Source of the DNA: Symbiodinium natans
Lineage: Eukaryota; Sar; Dinophyceae; Suessiales; Symbiodiniaceae
Length of the DNA: 64,000 nucleotides
Direction: 5' to 3'
Assembly (NCBI GenBank): GCA_905221605.1
Contig: CAJNDS010002745.1
Location: forward strand, 571,501-635,500
Made by a program: the position numbers and the translations under genes. Below the pieces are notes generated by a model that was not told the origin of the DNA, searched no databases, and saw only the letters and a list, made by a program, of their open reading frames with translations. Of this stretch, positions 43,017 through 53,067 are shown one piece after another (within the stretch, counting starts at the first letter, position 1; the number at the start of each line of letters is the position of its first letter).

Positions 43017-44567
43017 TTAGGACCTTGAGTTTAGAGCTCTGTACACGTGACTATTCGGGACTACTGTTGTTGTTCGGGTAATGTGAGGCTTAGACCTGCT
43101 GGGGATTAGGGCTGAGGGTTTAGGGCTTTGTTGCACCGCACTGCTGTCGCCACCATGATCCGGATCGCCCCATGTCACGACGGATCCATCCGAAAGGACC
43201 GCAGCAAAAGCGTGGTCTGTGGCTTGGATCTGCTGCACATTTTGCAGCTGCTCTTGCGCCGCACTGCTGTTGCCACCATATTCCGGATCGCCCCATGTCA
43301 CGACAGATCCGTCCGCCCGGATCGCAGCAAAAGCTCTCGTCGAGGCATGGATGTGCTGCACGTTGTCCAGCTGCTGTTGCACCGCACTGCTGTCGCCTCC
43401 ATACTTCGGATGGCCCCACGTCACGACGGATCCATCCGACAGGACCGCAGCAAAAGCGCGGTCTGAGGCTTTTATCTGTTGCACATTTTGCAACTGCCGT
43501 TGCACCGCACTGCTGTCGCCACCAAAAGCCGGATCGCCCCATGTCACGACGGATCCGCCCGCCAGGATCGCAGCAAAAGCGTGGTCTGAGGCTTGGATCT
43601 GTTGCGCATTTTGGAGCTGCTGTTGCACCGCACTGCTGTCGCCACCAACATCCGGATCGCCCCATGTCACGACTGACCCATCCGCCAGAACCGCAGCAAA
43701 AGCGGCGTCTGAGGCTTGGATGTGTTGCACATGTCGCAGCTGCCATTGTGCCGTCCTGCTGTCGCCACCACGACGTGGATCGCCCCACGTCACGACGGAC
43801 CCATCCGCCAGGACCGCAGCAAAAGCTTCAGTTGAGGCATGGATGTGCTGCACGTTCTCAAGCTGCTGTTGCACCGCACTGCTGTCGCCACCGTATTCCG
43901 GATCGCCCCAGCTCACGACGGATCCATCCGCCAAGATTGCAGCAAAAGCATCAAGTGAAGCTTGGATCTTCTGCACACTCTCCAGCTGCAGTTGCACAGC
44001 ACTGCTGTCACCGCCATATACCGGATCGCCCCACGTCACGACGGCTCCATCCTCCCGGATCGCAGCAAAAGCAGATTGTGCGGCTTGGATCTGTTGCACA
44101 TTCTGGAGCTGCTGTTGCACCGCACTGCTGTCACCACCATATCGCGGATCGCCCCATGTCACGACGGATCCATCCGCCAGGATTGCAGCAAAAGCGAGGT
44201 ATGAAGCTTGGATCTGTTGCACATTTTGCAGCTGCTGTTGCACCGCACTGCTGTCGCCACCATGAGTCGGATCGCCCCATGTCGCGACGGATCCATCCGC
44301 CAGGATCGCAGCAAAAGCGGAACGAGTGGCTTGGATTTGCACTCTGCGTAGTATGTTCAACGTCAATGAGTCCCCAGTGCGCAACCCAGCCTGCTTTAGG
44401 GTTGCGCCTTCGTCCAGAACACCTCCGGAGGAGTTCACGAGTTGACCAGTGCCGACTGCAAACGCCGCCTGTGCCTGTCGTCTGAGATGTCCCACAGATG
44501 TGTCCAAGCCCGTATCCAACGAAACTGTCCTGCCACTCAGAAGGCTCACATCGATAATCGCAGACAT
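43017..44567 (-). CDS. Ubiquitin-like domain plus RCC1-like repeat protein
   Basis: The first ATG is at 44567 (MSAIIDVSLLSGRTVSLDTG); the frame is open a further 20 codons upstream. Residues about 1-70 look like a ubiquitin-type beta-grasp fold (VSLLSGRTVSL ... LKQAGLRTGDSLTLNIL). Then come ten 41-residue repeats of the type FAAILADGSVVTWGDP.YGGDSSAVQQQLQNVQQIQAS, related to RCC1/HERC blades. Such repeats normally form beta-propellers for protein or chromatin binding; no HECT or other catalytic domain is present here. The last repeat breaks off after GGDSSAVQQ exactly where CCCTAAACCCTCAGCCCTAA begins, so the remaining ~35 residues to the stop at 43017 are probably not protein. A GT donor (AGTGCG|GTGCAA) or GC donor may end the exon there, or the gene is cut off by the telomere-like unit. 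The repeats are 123 bp in DNA and nearly identical, giving long shadow ORFs on the other strand. Confidence 0.85.
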   Translation of the reverse strand: MSAIIDVSLLSGRTVSLDTGLDTSVGHLRRQAQAAFAVGTGQLVNSSGGVLDEGATLKQAGLRTGDSLTLNILRRVQIQATRSAFAAILADGSVATWGDPTHGGDSSAVQQQLQNVQQIQASYLAFAAILADGSVVTWGDPRYGGDSSAVQQQLQNVQQIQAAQSAFAAIREDGAVVTWGDPVYGGDSSAVQLQLESVQKIQASLDAFAAILADGSVVSWGDPEYGGDSSAVQQQLENVQHIHASTEAFAAVLADGSVVTWGDPRRGGDSRTAQWQLRHVQHIQASDAAFAAVLADGSVVTWGDPDVGGDSSAVQQQLQNAQQIQASDHAFAAILAGGSVVTWGDPAFGGDSSAVQRQLQNVQQIKASDRAFAAVLSDGSVVTWGHPKYGGDSSAVQQQLDNVQHIHASTRAFAAIRADGSVVTWGDPEYGGNSSAAQEQLQNVQQIQATDHAFAAVLSDGSVVTWGDPDHGGDSSAVQQSPKPSALIPSRSKPHITRTTTVVPNSHVYRALNSRS

Positions 44568-45443
44568 GCCTTCAGGCCCAAGAAGCACTACTGGCAGATG
44601 CCGCCGTCTTGCCCCACTGAAGTCTTCAATTTATGCTGTCCTAAACCCTATGAACCCTACCCTGAACCCTAAGCCCTACACCATAAACCATAAACCTTAA
44701 ACCCTAATCCTTAGGCTCAGACAACCGCTGATAACTGAATCTGGGCCAAAAGTCATAAACTTGAGCTGCTACAGCCTAACCGACAGGATCCGGAGTACGT
44801 TTAAGATGACAAACGGTCCTAGATATTCTACCCATTGAAACTAAATATTCAGGGATATAAGGAGGGACCACTAGAAGGGACTCTTGATCTAAATTCCCCT
44901 ATATAGCCCTTAGATATACCCTATACAGTCCCCATGTAAAACGAATCCTTTCCCTAACCCTAAACCCTAAACCCTAAACCCTAAACCCTAAACCCTAAAC
45001 CCTAAACCCTAAACCCTAAACCCCGGTTTTGCGTTCAGTCAACTGCCCTTGGAACTCTAGTCGAAGTCCCTGTGTAGGGTTTAGGGCTGTTTAGGGTTTA
45101 GGGCTATTTCGGGTTTCTGGTTTGCGGTGTGGGGTTTGGGGTTTAGGGATGGCTCAAGGTGTAGGGCTTAGGGTTGTTTCGGGTTTCAAGTTTAGGGTTT
45201 AATTAGGGATTAGGGTTGTTTAGGGTTCAGAACTCTAAGGACTTAGGGGTTTTGGAGGTTGAAGTGGTCAAGGTTCCTTCGGGCTTGGGGTTTTACGGCT
45301 TAAAGTGTTTGGCTTTAGGGCCTAGGGCCGGCCCGCGCAGGTAGTGGTTTAGGGTTTAGGGTTTGGGGTTTAGGGTTCAGGGTTGAGGGTTTGGGGCTTA
45401 GGGATTAGAGCTCCCCCTAAACCCTAACCCGATTAGCAGGCGC

Positions 45444-45498
45444 CTTGTTCTGAGTTTGAAGAACAATGAACTGGTGCTCGACGTTGCCGCCCCCCGAC
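45444..45498 (-). CDS. Exon candidate, unknown gene
   Basis: 55 nt (one leading base plus 18 codons) after a CCTCTCCAG acceptor, reading SGGGNVEHQFIVLQTQNK, ending at a GC donor-like AACAAG|GCGCCT. It lies upstream of the RCC1-like gene on the same strand. A + frame is also open. Confidence 0.45.
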
Positions 45499-46624
45499 CT
45501 GGAGAGGCTGGAACCTACAGTGGTTATAGGGATTCGGGCAAACCCTAAACCCTCAACACAAAACCCTAAACCCTAAACCCTAAACCCTAAACCCTAAACC
45601 CCAAACCCCAAACCCTAAACCTATTGGGGTAGAGGGTTTAAGGTTGGAGCCGTGGGGAAGCCTGGAGGGTTGAGGGTGTAGGTCCTGACACCGAGCACCC
45701 TTTATGCCCTCGGAGACAGGGGGCTTGGGGTTTGGGGTTTAGGGCTTAGGGAAGTGGATGTAGGGTTGAGGGCTTAGAGGTCAGGGTTGATTTTCCGAAT
45801 GTCACCTGGGGCAAAAAAGACTTCAAAACAAAGCCTGATCAAGGGCAGAAAGGGCTAGTCAGGCGTTCAAAACCCTAAACCCACTTGAGACGAACTCGAA
45901 GCGCTGAGATGCCTTGGCAGGTTTACGGGCCCCGTATCTTTTTTCGGAAGGCTATATGATATTGTGACGTATCCTCTACTCTTCAAGGGACTAGAGGAAT
46001 GACCCTTATACCCCTCATCCCTAAACCCTAAGCCTTAGAGGTCATGTAGGGGCTACATAGGTATATAGGGACCCTATCAGGTATACATAAGGGATTTAAT
46101 GAGATGAAGGGTCCCTTTCTAGGTGTCTAGGGTTTAGGTTTAGGGTTTGAGGGTTTGCTCCTTTAATCCCTGAAACTCCCTAAAGATGCATGTACCTAAG
46201 TTGTAGATACTTCGGCGCCGCAGTCGCTCTATAGGAGCTGCGACTGAAGCCAAGGCACACCCTGTTTAGGTACATGGGCCCTCCCTAGACCCTAAACCCC
46301 AAACCCTAAACGCTATACCCTAAACCCCACACCCGAAATCCTGAACCCTCAAGCCTAAAAACCTGCGTCAAGCCTAAACCCCTCTCAACCCGCCCAACAT
46401 CCGAACCCCCCCCCCCCCCAAAAAAAAAACTCCTAAAGCCGAAACTTCTGACCCCGAGCCCTAGACCCCAAACCCTAAACCCTGAGCTTCGATGGGCTTA
46501 CGAAGGGTTGAGAGAGCTTGGCGTAAGGGTTGAGGACCGTGGGGATAACATGGGGCTTAGGGTTTAGGCTTTGGAATTTTGGGTTTAGGGTTTAGGGCTT
46601 CGGTTGTGTGAGGTTTGGGACATA

Positions 46625-46696
46625 CGCCGGGGGCGCCGCTCCCACCACCCACTTGACCTCGGCACGCAATGCGCCGGTGCCATGCATGGCTTGATA
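46625..46696 (-). CDS. Exon candidate, unknown gene
   Basis: After TTTGTCAG the minus strand reads YQAMHGTGALRAEVKWVVGA. Several GT sites could be the donor. Confidence 0.45.
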
Positions 46697-46948
46697 CTGA
46701 CAAAGCTTTCATACCTTGAAGACCCCTTGACTAGTAAGGAGGGCTAGGGGTTTAGGGTTTAGGGTTAGTAGGACGGGTTGCGGGGGATCATTATAGGGTT
46801 GCTCGGGGATACGAAGTAGGCGTACTAAGGCAAACGAGCTTCTAAGTACCTGGAGACTTCAGGTTTAAGCTTATACCACTTTTTTTAGGAGGTTTAGGGT
46901 TTAGGGTTTAGGGTTTAGGGTTTAGGGTTTAGGGTTTAGGGTTTAGGG

Positions 46949-47130
46949 CTTAGGGTTAGTTACATGGTCCCTTAGTAAAACCCAAGGGCCCGTACTTCAG
47001 AGCCATTCACAGAAGGTAAGGGACCATAAGAAGGACCATGCCTAAACCCTAAACCCTAAACCCTAAACCCTAAACCCTAAACCCTAAACCCTAAAGGACC
47101 ATGTTCAGGGACCACGGAACCTCCCTTTGA
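46949..47130. mobile_element. Family C element, merged with a G block at the left and split by a C block
   Basis: The left end CTTAGGGTTAGTTACATGGT continues outward without a break into TTTAGGG units (46890-46955). Inside, eight CCCTAAA units (47041-47095) interrupt the AAGGACCATG...GGACCATGTT segment. Confidence 0.65.
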
Positions 47131-47284
47131 ACCTTTCTTGAATACCGGCCTTTGCGGCTAGCATACAGCCATCAGTTAGGGTTTGGGGTTTAGGGTTTAG
47201 GGTTGAGGGTTCAGGGTTCAGGGTTTAGGGGTTGGGGTTTAGGGTTTAGGCTTTAGGGTTTAGAAAGGGTCCAAGACTGCAGGT

Positions 47285-47359
47285 AATACAGGCATCGACT
47301 GAGTTCGGGTACAGTAGTTCATATACTTGCTTCAGCACAGCAGGTGGGGAGCCGAAGTG
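47285..47359 (-). CDS. Exon candidate, unknown gene
   Basis: A CAGCACTTC start after ATATTCAG gives HFGSPPAVLKQVYELLYPNS followed by VDACIT. Very protein-like helix-rich segment; the donor could be TCA|GTCGAT. No family recognised. Confidence 0.5.
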
Positions 47360-48466
47360 CTGAATATTTATGTTTAGGTTTTAGGGTTTAGGGGTTTTAG
47401 GGTTTGGGGGGGTTTAGGGGTTAGAGTTTAAGGTTCAGGGTTTGGGGCTCCTGTATCATGCTCCTGTTTCATGCAACTTGCAACGAGACCTTAAGCCCCA
47501 CTTAACTCTCAAAAACAAGGGGGCCAAAATCCCCTCGGGCTGAGAGGGCTGAGGGTTTGGCTACCCTAATCCTGACGCAAACTGTGGACCCTACAGGGTT
47601 TAGGGTTTAGGGTTTAGGCTTGCACGCTGGTTGCGAAGCTGTCCCAGCCTTGACTGCCAGATAGTTAAGCTGCTAGCCCCCAAACCCTCAGCTCGAAACA
47701 CCTAAGCCATAGCCTGTCGGATTTGGGCAACCCTCCAAACTAAGGATTCCGACGTGTTTATGACCCACTCAACATTTTAGGGCTCAAGGCTTTTTAGGGT
47801 TTTGAATACCCCCCCCCCCCCCCTGCGGAGTTCTGGTCTGAGTTCCGCGCTTTTCCAAGTCGGCAGCAGGACCTTTGGTTCAGGGTTTAGGGGTTAGGGG
47901 CGTACCTGGACCCTAAACCCTGAACCCTAAACCCTAAACCCTAAACCCGAAAAAAAAATCAATCCGCTTTTGGGAACCATAGCGTCTGGCTTTGGTTGAA
48001 TTCCGGGTGTGGCTGCAAGCCCAGACAAGTTTTCTCGAAGATCCAAAAGGATCTGAGGGTATACAAGGAGGCCCTATTTGAAAACTTCGAAACCCTAAAC
48101 CCTAAACCCTAAGCCCTAAACTCAAACCCTAAACCATATACTTGGAGTACAAAAACTTCATGCGTCCTCGGACATCCTGCACGCAAAGCTCGCCAAGCAC
48201 GTGTCGCAGATACAAAGCCCCGACTTAGATGCACTTTTGATGACCCACCCTCCTATCCCTAAGCCCTAAACCCTAACTCCTCAACCCTGAACCCGAAAAG
48301 GCTTCCAAGTAAGCCCCGACACGCGTAAACCCTCAATCCCCGAGCCCTAAGCACCAAACCGCCCTAAAAACCCAGGCAATCCCTGAATCGGGCAATGCGA
48401 CATAGAAACCAAACGTCTACACCCCAACACGTAGGCTCCCAAAACCCTCCCAAACTTACTCCCACT

Positions 48467-48605
48467 CTTAGGGTAGTTACATCGTCCCTTACAGGCCCTT
48501 AAAAGGGGGGGCCCTTATATACCCTGTACAAATTCAGGGCCCATACATCAGAACTCTTTAAAGAAGGTAAGGGACCATGTAAAGGGACCATGTAACTTCC
48601 CTTAG
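48467..48605. mobile_element. MITE-like element, family C, uninterrupted copy
   Basis: 139 bp. Left CTTAGGGTAGTTACATCGTC, right GGGACCATGTAACTTCCCTTAG, i.e. terminal inverted repeats of about 25 bp whose outermost bases are themselves telomere-like (CTTAGGG/CCCTTAG). The middle reads TTATATACCCTGTACAA. Confidence 0.75.
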
Positions 48606-48780
48606 ACCTGAAAGGTACCTGGGCACGATGGGATCGTCGCGAGTCAACACGCAGGATGAGATGCTTGGAGAAGTGTGTCTCTACTCCACCACAAGGGTTT
48701 AGGGTTGAGGGTTTAGGGTTCATACACCTTTATCGGGGTTATTATAGAAGTTGGGGTAGATGACCCCAATTTTAGGGCTC

Positions 48781-48876
48781 ATTTAATTTGATCATCATGG
48801 TACTCAGCTGCGCTGGTCCCAATGGCACAAAAAGCAGCATCTGGCCATCCTCGTTCCACAGATGACCAAACATGCC
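48781..48876 (-). CDS. Exon candidate, unknown gene
   Basis: The minus strand reads GMFGHLWNEDGQMLLFVPLG then PAQLSTMMIKLNEP and a stop. Good amino-acid composition over 34 codons; it could be a terminal exon. Confidence 0.45.
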
Positions 48877-48944
48877 CTAAACCCTAAACCCTAAACCCTA
48901 AACCCTAAACCCTAAACCCTAAATCCTATACCGCACCTTTTGCA

Positions 48945-49070
48945 AGGGCCGCTAGGCTTCCGGCAGAAGCCGACGCGCATGCGACCGAATGAGGCAGAGC
49001 GCGTGCACTGTCGGCAAGAAGCCGTCGGCCATGCCAAGACACACGCCACTGACAAGCTGCCCTCTAAACC
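48945..49070 (-). CDS. Exon-like island
   Basis: After TTGCCGACAG the minus strand reads CTRSASFGRMRVGFCRK. Two other frames are open in this GC-rich island, so the call is weak. Confidence 0.25.
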
Positions 49071-49204
49071 CTAAGCGGGTTTAGGGTTTAGGGTTTAGGG
49101 TTTAGGGTTTAGGGTTTAGGGTTTAGGGTTTAGGGTTTAGGGTTTAGGGTTTAGGGTTTAGGGTTTAGGGTTTAGGGACCCCAAACCCTAAACCCAAAAT
49201 CCCA

Positions 49205-49283
49205 AGAAAATGTCGCTTCCCTTCCGGGCGCGTGGCTTTCCTGCCTCTGTGTGGACCACTTGACCACCTGCTTGGAGGATCGG
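49205..49283 (-). CDS. Exon candidate, unknown gene
   Basis: The minus strand reads RSSKQVVKWSTQRQESHAPG and onward. AAGCAG|GTGGTC could be an internal donor. Confidence 0.4.
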
Positions 49284-49509
49284 GACAGGGTTTAGGGTTT
49301 AGGGTTTGGGGTTTAGGGGTTAGGGTTTAGGATTTAGGGCTTAGAGCTTAGGGTTTGGGGTTTGGGGTTTGGGGTTTGGGCTTTAGGTAAGTAGGGTTAT
49401 AAGTACCTTCATTGGCGGGGGGGGGGGGGGGTTATGAGTATACGTACTACTTATAACCCCACTTCCGAAGTCCCCTGATCCTTCAAGCGAGCAAAGTACT
49501 GCGATTTAT

Positions 49510-49694
49510 GGGGGTGGGGGGGGGGGGGGGGGGGGGGGTGGGGGGGGGGGGGGCGGGGGGGGGGGGGGGGGTGGGGGGGGGGGTGGGGGGGGGGGTGGGG
49601 GGGGGGGGGGGGGGGTGGGGGGGGGGGGGGGGGGGTGGGGGGGGGGGGGGGGGTGGGGGGGGGGGGGGTGGGGGGGGGGGGGGGGGGGGGGGGG
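49510..49694 (+). repeat. 185-bp poly-G tract with regular single-T breaks
   Basis: G runs of roughly 8-33 separated by single T (one C). Strong G-quadruplex potential and a likely sequencing and assembly trouble spot. It runs directly into TTTAGGG at the right. Confidence 0.97.
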
Positions 49695-50386
49695 TTTAGG
49701 GTTGAGAGTCTCAAGGGGGGTAGGTTTGAGGGTTTAGAGAGTTTATAGGGTTATAGGGCTTACGAGGATGAAAAGGGTTCATATTACGTGTAGACTTAGC
49801 TTTGGAGTAGACCCTGGAAAAAAAGTATATACTTTTTGGGTAATAAGTAGCAATAATAGGAACCCAGAACCAAAAAAGTATTAAAGTATGGTACTCCAAA
49901 ACCCAGTAGAGGGCCTGTCCAGCGTCTAGTGCAGCATGGATCGGCTCTGGGGTTTCGGCGGTTCCCTGAAATTAGGGTTTTAGAGTTTAGGGTTTAGAGT
50001 TTAGGGTTTAGAGTTTAGGGTTTAGGGTAAAAAGGGGGGGTGTTCCTACTGGAGTATGAGCTCTTTGGGGGTGCCGGGTTTCGGCTCCTATTTGCAAAGT
50101 ATGCCAGAAAGCAACCTTGGGTCTAGGGTTTAGGGTTTAGGGTTTAGGGTTTAGGGTTTAGGGTTTAGGGTTTAGGGTTTAGGGTTTAGGGTTTAGGGTT
50201 TAGGGTTTAGGGTCACTTAGAGTAGGGTCTCAGGTGCGAATATGAGCTCTTATACTCAGGGTGCCCACAAAAGTGAACATGAAACGATCAGTGGAGTCTT
50301 CAGGGCCTTCGGAAAGAAATCATCTACAACCTCATGTACCTACAGACCTTATGAACCGTAGCAAGGAGATATCCTAAGGCATAAGC

Positions 50387-50657
50387 CTTGGGATGTTTCC
50401 CCCTTATACTAACAGTCCTTATTAACTTTAGGGATTATACGGGGTGCCTATTAACTTGGCTGACTTCTGAACCCCTGCTAAACGTTTAACGTTTAGGCTC
50501 CTCATTGTAGTTTCTACAAAACCCAAAAAGGGTCAAGGGTTAAGGGTTAAGGGTTAAGGGTTAAGGGTTTAGGGTTTAGGGTTTAGGGCTTAGGGTCCCA
50601 AACGCCAGCCAAAAGAAAGCCAAGTTAAGGACTAGCAGTAGAAGGGCGAGCATCCCG
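50387..50657. mobile_element. Family B element enlarged by nested insertion
   Basis: The left arm CTTGGGATGTTTCCCCCTTA and a right arm TTAAGGACTAGCAGTAGAAG...CATCCC bracket a second inverted repeat (TTAACTTGGCTGACTTCT at 50449, AAGAAAGCCAAGTTAA near 50619), which in turn encloses TTAAGGG/TTTAGGG units (50535-50595). It looks like an element within an element with a telomere-like core. Confidence 0.6.
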
Positions 50658-51303
50658 ACATAAGACCTATACTTACTTCTCCAATAACCAGGGAATAAAA
50701 GGTTAAACTTTACTATTCCTACTACATAAGGAAATCGGAAAATTAAATTTTAACTATTGGCAACGTATGTAGCGACGACTGAAGTCGGAACCTCGAGAAG
50801 TTGAGTGGAGCTCGGAAGCTCCTCTAGGTTTAGGGTTTAGGGTTAAGGGTTTAGGACGTCGGGTTTCGAGCGTGCGCTCTTGTGTTCCACGCTTTCAGGT
50901 GCCAGAACCTACGCCCTAAACCCTAAACCCTAAATCCTACACGCCAAGCCCGAAAGCCCAAGACCGGAATCCTGAACACTAAGCCCCAACCCCTTTGCGA
51001 CCCAAATCCTTTCACACCCGGGCTCCTCAAAGAAACTGGTGCCTAAAGCTTATGCCCTTATTCCCTTTGTCTGGGGATTAGGGTTTAGGGTTTAGGGTTT
51101 AGGGTTTAGGGTCTAGGGTTTAGGGTTTAGGGTTTAGGGTTTAGGGTTCATTTTTTAGGGTTTGGGGTTTAGGACAAGGATCGGACTTCTTCAAAGAAAC
51201 TGGTGCCTAAAGCTCGTGACCCTCAGTTATCCCTGGTTCTTAGCGGGGAGTGCGGGACCTCATTCCCTCATTTCCCACCCAGAATCAGCTAGTTACAGGG
51301 TTC

Positions 51304-51422
51304 TTAAGGGAGAGGGGGGGGGGTTCATGGGGGGTAGGTACCTAGGGAACCTTAGGGAAGCTTGGGAGAATTCGGGAGTAGTAGTTTTCTGACATACCCC
51401 CCTTGAACCCCCCTCCCTTATA
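51304..51422. mobile_element. MITE-like element, family H
   Basis: Left TTAAGGGAGAGGGGGGGGGT, right TTGAACCCCCCTCCCTTA, about 119 bp, with GGTACCTAGGGAACCTTAGG inside. Another copy is at 51615-51746; fragments near 24404 and 33774-33840. Confidence 0.65.
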
Positions 51423-51523
51423 GGACTTCGACTCGGCAGAGTTAGGCTTTAGGGTTTAAGGTTTAGGGTTTAGGGCTTAGGGTTTAGGGTTTAGGGTTTA
51501 GGGACCGAAAGCCCTCTCGGTGC

Positions 51524-51571
51524 CTGGAAGGTGAGGTCAACCTCTTTGATCTCAACTTCAATTCCCAAAGC
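51524..51571 (-). CDS. Exon candidate, unknown gene
   Basis: 48 nt, 16 phase-0 codons, acceptor AGCTCTTGCAG, GC donor TTCCAG|GCACCG, reading ALGIEVEIKEVDLTFQ. Alternating hydrophobic and charged residues suggest a beta strand. One of the best-bounded single exons. Confidence 0.55.
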
Positions 51572-51614
51572 CTGCAAGAGCTGCGGGGGGGCGGCCGGCA
51601 CCCAGACCAGGGTT

Positions 51615-51746
51615 CGTAAAGGAGGGGGGTTCAGGGGGGGGGGGGGGGTTGGGTACCTAGGGAAGCTTACGGAGCCTTAAGCTTAGGGAGCCTTAGGGAG
51701 CTGGGTGAGGTCCTAGGGAAGCCCCCACTTGAACCGCCCTCCGTTC
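51615..51746. mobile_element. MITE-like element, family H
   Basis: Left GTAAAGGAGGGGGGTTCAGG, right CTTGAACCGCCCTCCGTT, with a poly-G and two AAGCTTAGGGAGCCTTAGGG-like internal repeats. Confidence 0.6.
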
Positions 51747-52283
51747 TGGACCCTAATCCCTCAACCCTAAACCCTCCAATCAGCCTAGACCCATAACCCT
51801 AATCCTGTGCAAGGGCCATGTGGCCTCCCCTTAATGGGTTTTTGCCAGCATCGACCCTGAAGAACCCCACACCCATGACACGTGCTAGATACGGCCTGAA
51901 CCAGAAACACTAAACCCGAAACCCCAAACCCTCAACCCCAAACCCTCAACCCCAAGCCCCAAACCCGAAACGCTTTAAACCTGAGTGTAGTTACATGGTG
52001 GGCCTTCACAGGGGACCCCTGATATACTCCACATATATATATATACATAAATTCTACACAGCCCAAGGACCCATACCTCCGAAACCTTGCAGAATCTTGA
52101 GCCGGGCGCTGTCCTCAAGCTAAGGGTTTCGTGTTTCGGGTTTAGTGTACCTACTTCGCAAAGACTCCCCACTAAGGACCAGTAAGCTAAGGTCCCATTG
52201 AAGGTACGAATACCAAAAGATACCTCTATCAGAAGATCCTAGCCCCACCAAGCCTGCCACACACAAGCCCTAAATCCCCTAAC

Positions 52284-52385
52284 CTTGGGATGTTCCCCCT
52301 TATACTAACAGTCCTTACTAGGGATGATAATAGGGGGTACTATAATCCCGATTAAGGACTGTTGGTATAAGGGGCAACATCCCAA
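52284..52385. mobile_element. MITE-like element, family B, best-preserved copy
   Basis: 102 bp. Left CTTGGGATGTTCCCCCTTAT continuing to ACTAACAGTCCTTA; right TAAGGACTGTTGGTATAAGG continuing to CAACATCCCAA: about 33-bp inverted arms with three differences. No ORF. Confidence 0.8.
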
Positions 52386-52596
52386 CCCTAACCGTAAGCC
52401 AGTGCCTGCAGCTGTGGCTTTTGACCACCCCCGTTCCTCGCGCCAGGGACACATAATCGATAACCTCTGAGAAAAACAATCATACACGCCAAAGCGCATC
52501 CCGTGTATGCAACACCAGGGTTTAAGGTTGAGCTTGGGAGTAAAGCAGCCTCCAACCAACATCACCCTAAACCCTAAACTCTAAGCCGTGACCTAC

Positions 52597-52731
52597 GAAG
52601 CCGTCCAAGTAAACAAGTCGAAGTACGTTGTGACAGGTCGGGAGGTTCTGCAGCCAAAGCTTGAGGTTTTAGGCTTTCTAGAAGTTTTGGGCAGGATTTG
52701 AAGAGTTCTCTGCATTCAGGAATAGCGCAGT
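52597..52731 (-). CDS. Exon candidate, unknown gene
   Basis: 135 nt between a GGCGTTGCAG acceptor and a consensus donor, GCTTC|GTAGGT. It reads CAIPECRELFKSCPKLLESL then KPQALAAEPPDLSQRTSTCL. Three early cysteines; no family recognised. Longest well-bounded exon among the single candidates. Confidence 0.55.
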
Positions 52732-52795
52732 CTGCAACGCCGAAACCTAACCCCAACACGCCCTACAAATCCTGCTTCGAGATCCCTGCATATTA

Positions 52796-52862
52796 AGATA
52801 ATATATATATATATATATATAATGTACATATTATGAATATATATATATATATACATATACAT
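52796..52862. repeat. (TA)n microsatellites
   Basis: Two TA runs separated by about 17 bp. Confidence 0.95.
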
Positions 52863-53067
52863 ACGTGTGTTCTTTGATGGGTGTTGGGTTTAGGATAGCA
52901 AAGCCCAAGGAGTCGCAAAGAAACAGAGCTGCAAATGAAGCCGTAATGAATCCCTCTGCCAAGACTGAGTTGGCACTTAGATCCCTGTGACAAACGTTTG
53001 TTTAGGGTTTAGGGTCTAGGGTTTAGGGTCTAGGGTTTCGGGTCCCTTATAAACCTGCATGAGAACA

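Larger units (their letters stand above)
39663..49500. repeat. Interstitial telomere-like block cluster, region 7
   Basis: Blocks: C 39663-39720, G 39808-39868, C 40324-40440, G 40527-40557, C 41028-41113, G 41180-41250, C 41371-41490 (with a poly-C at 41390), G 41562-41668, G 41872-41918, C 42380-42522, G 42613-42665, C 44955-45024, G 45343-45395, C 45540-45620, G 46890-46955, C 47041-47095, G 47180-47265, C 47920-47951, C 48874-48930, G 49076-49178, G 49290-49390. 40560-41020, 41920-42380, 44700-44950, 45640-46130 and 47380-47900 hold loose heptamers or nothing recognisable. Confidence 0.95.

Noticed and set aside
43120-44485. Long + strand ORFs (348 and 437 codons) and another minus frame over the RCC1-like gene
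   Set aside because: Shadows of the 123-bp coding repeats; only the minus frame with WGDP and GGDSSAVQ has family support and regular hydrophobic pattern.
49451-49714. Poly-Pro and poly-Gly ORFs
   Set aside because: Translations of the poly-G tract.
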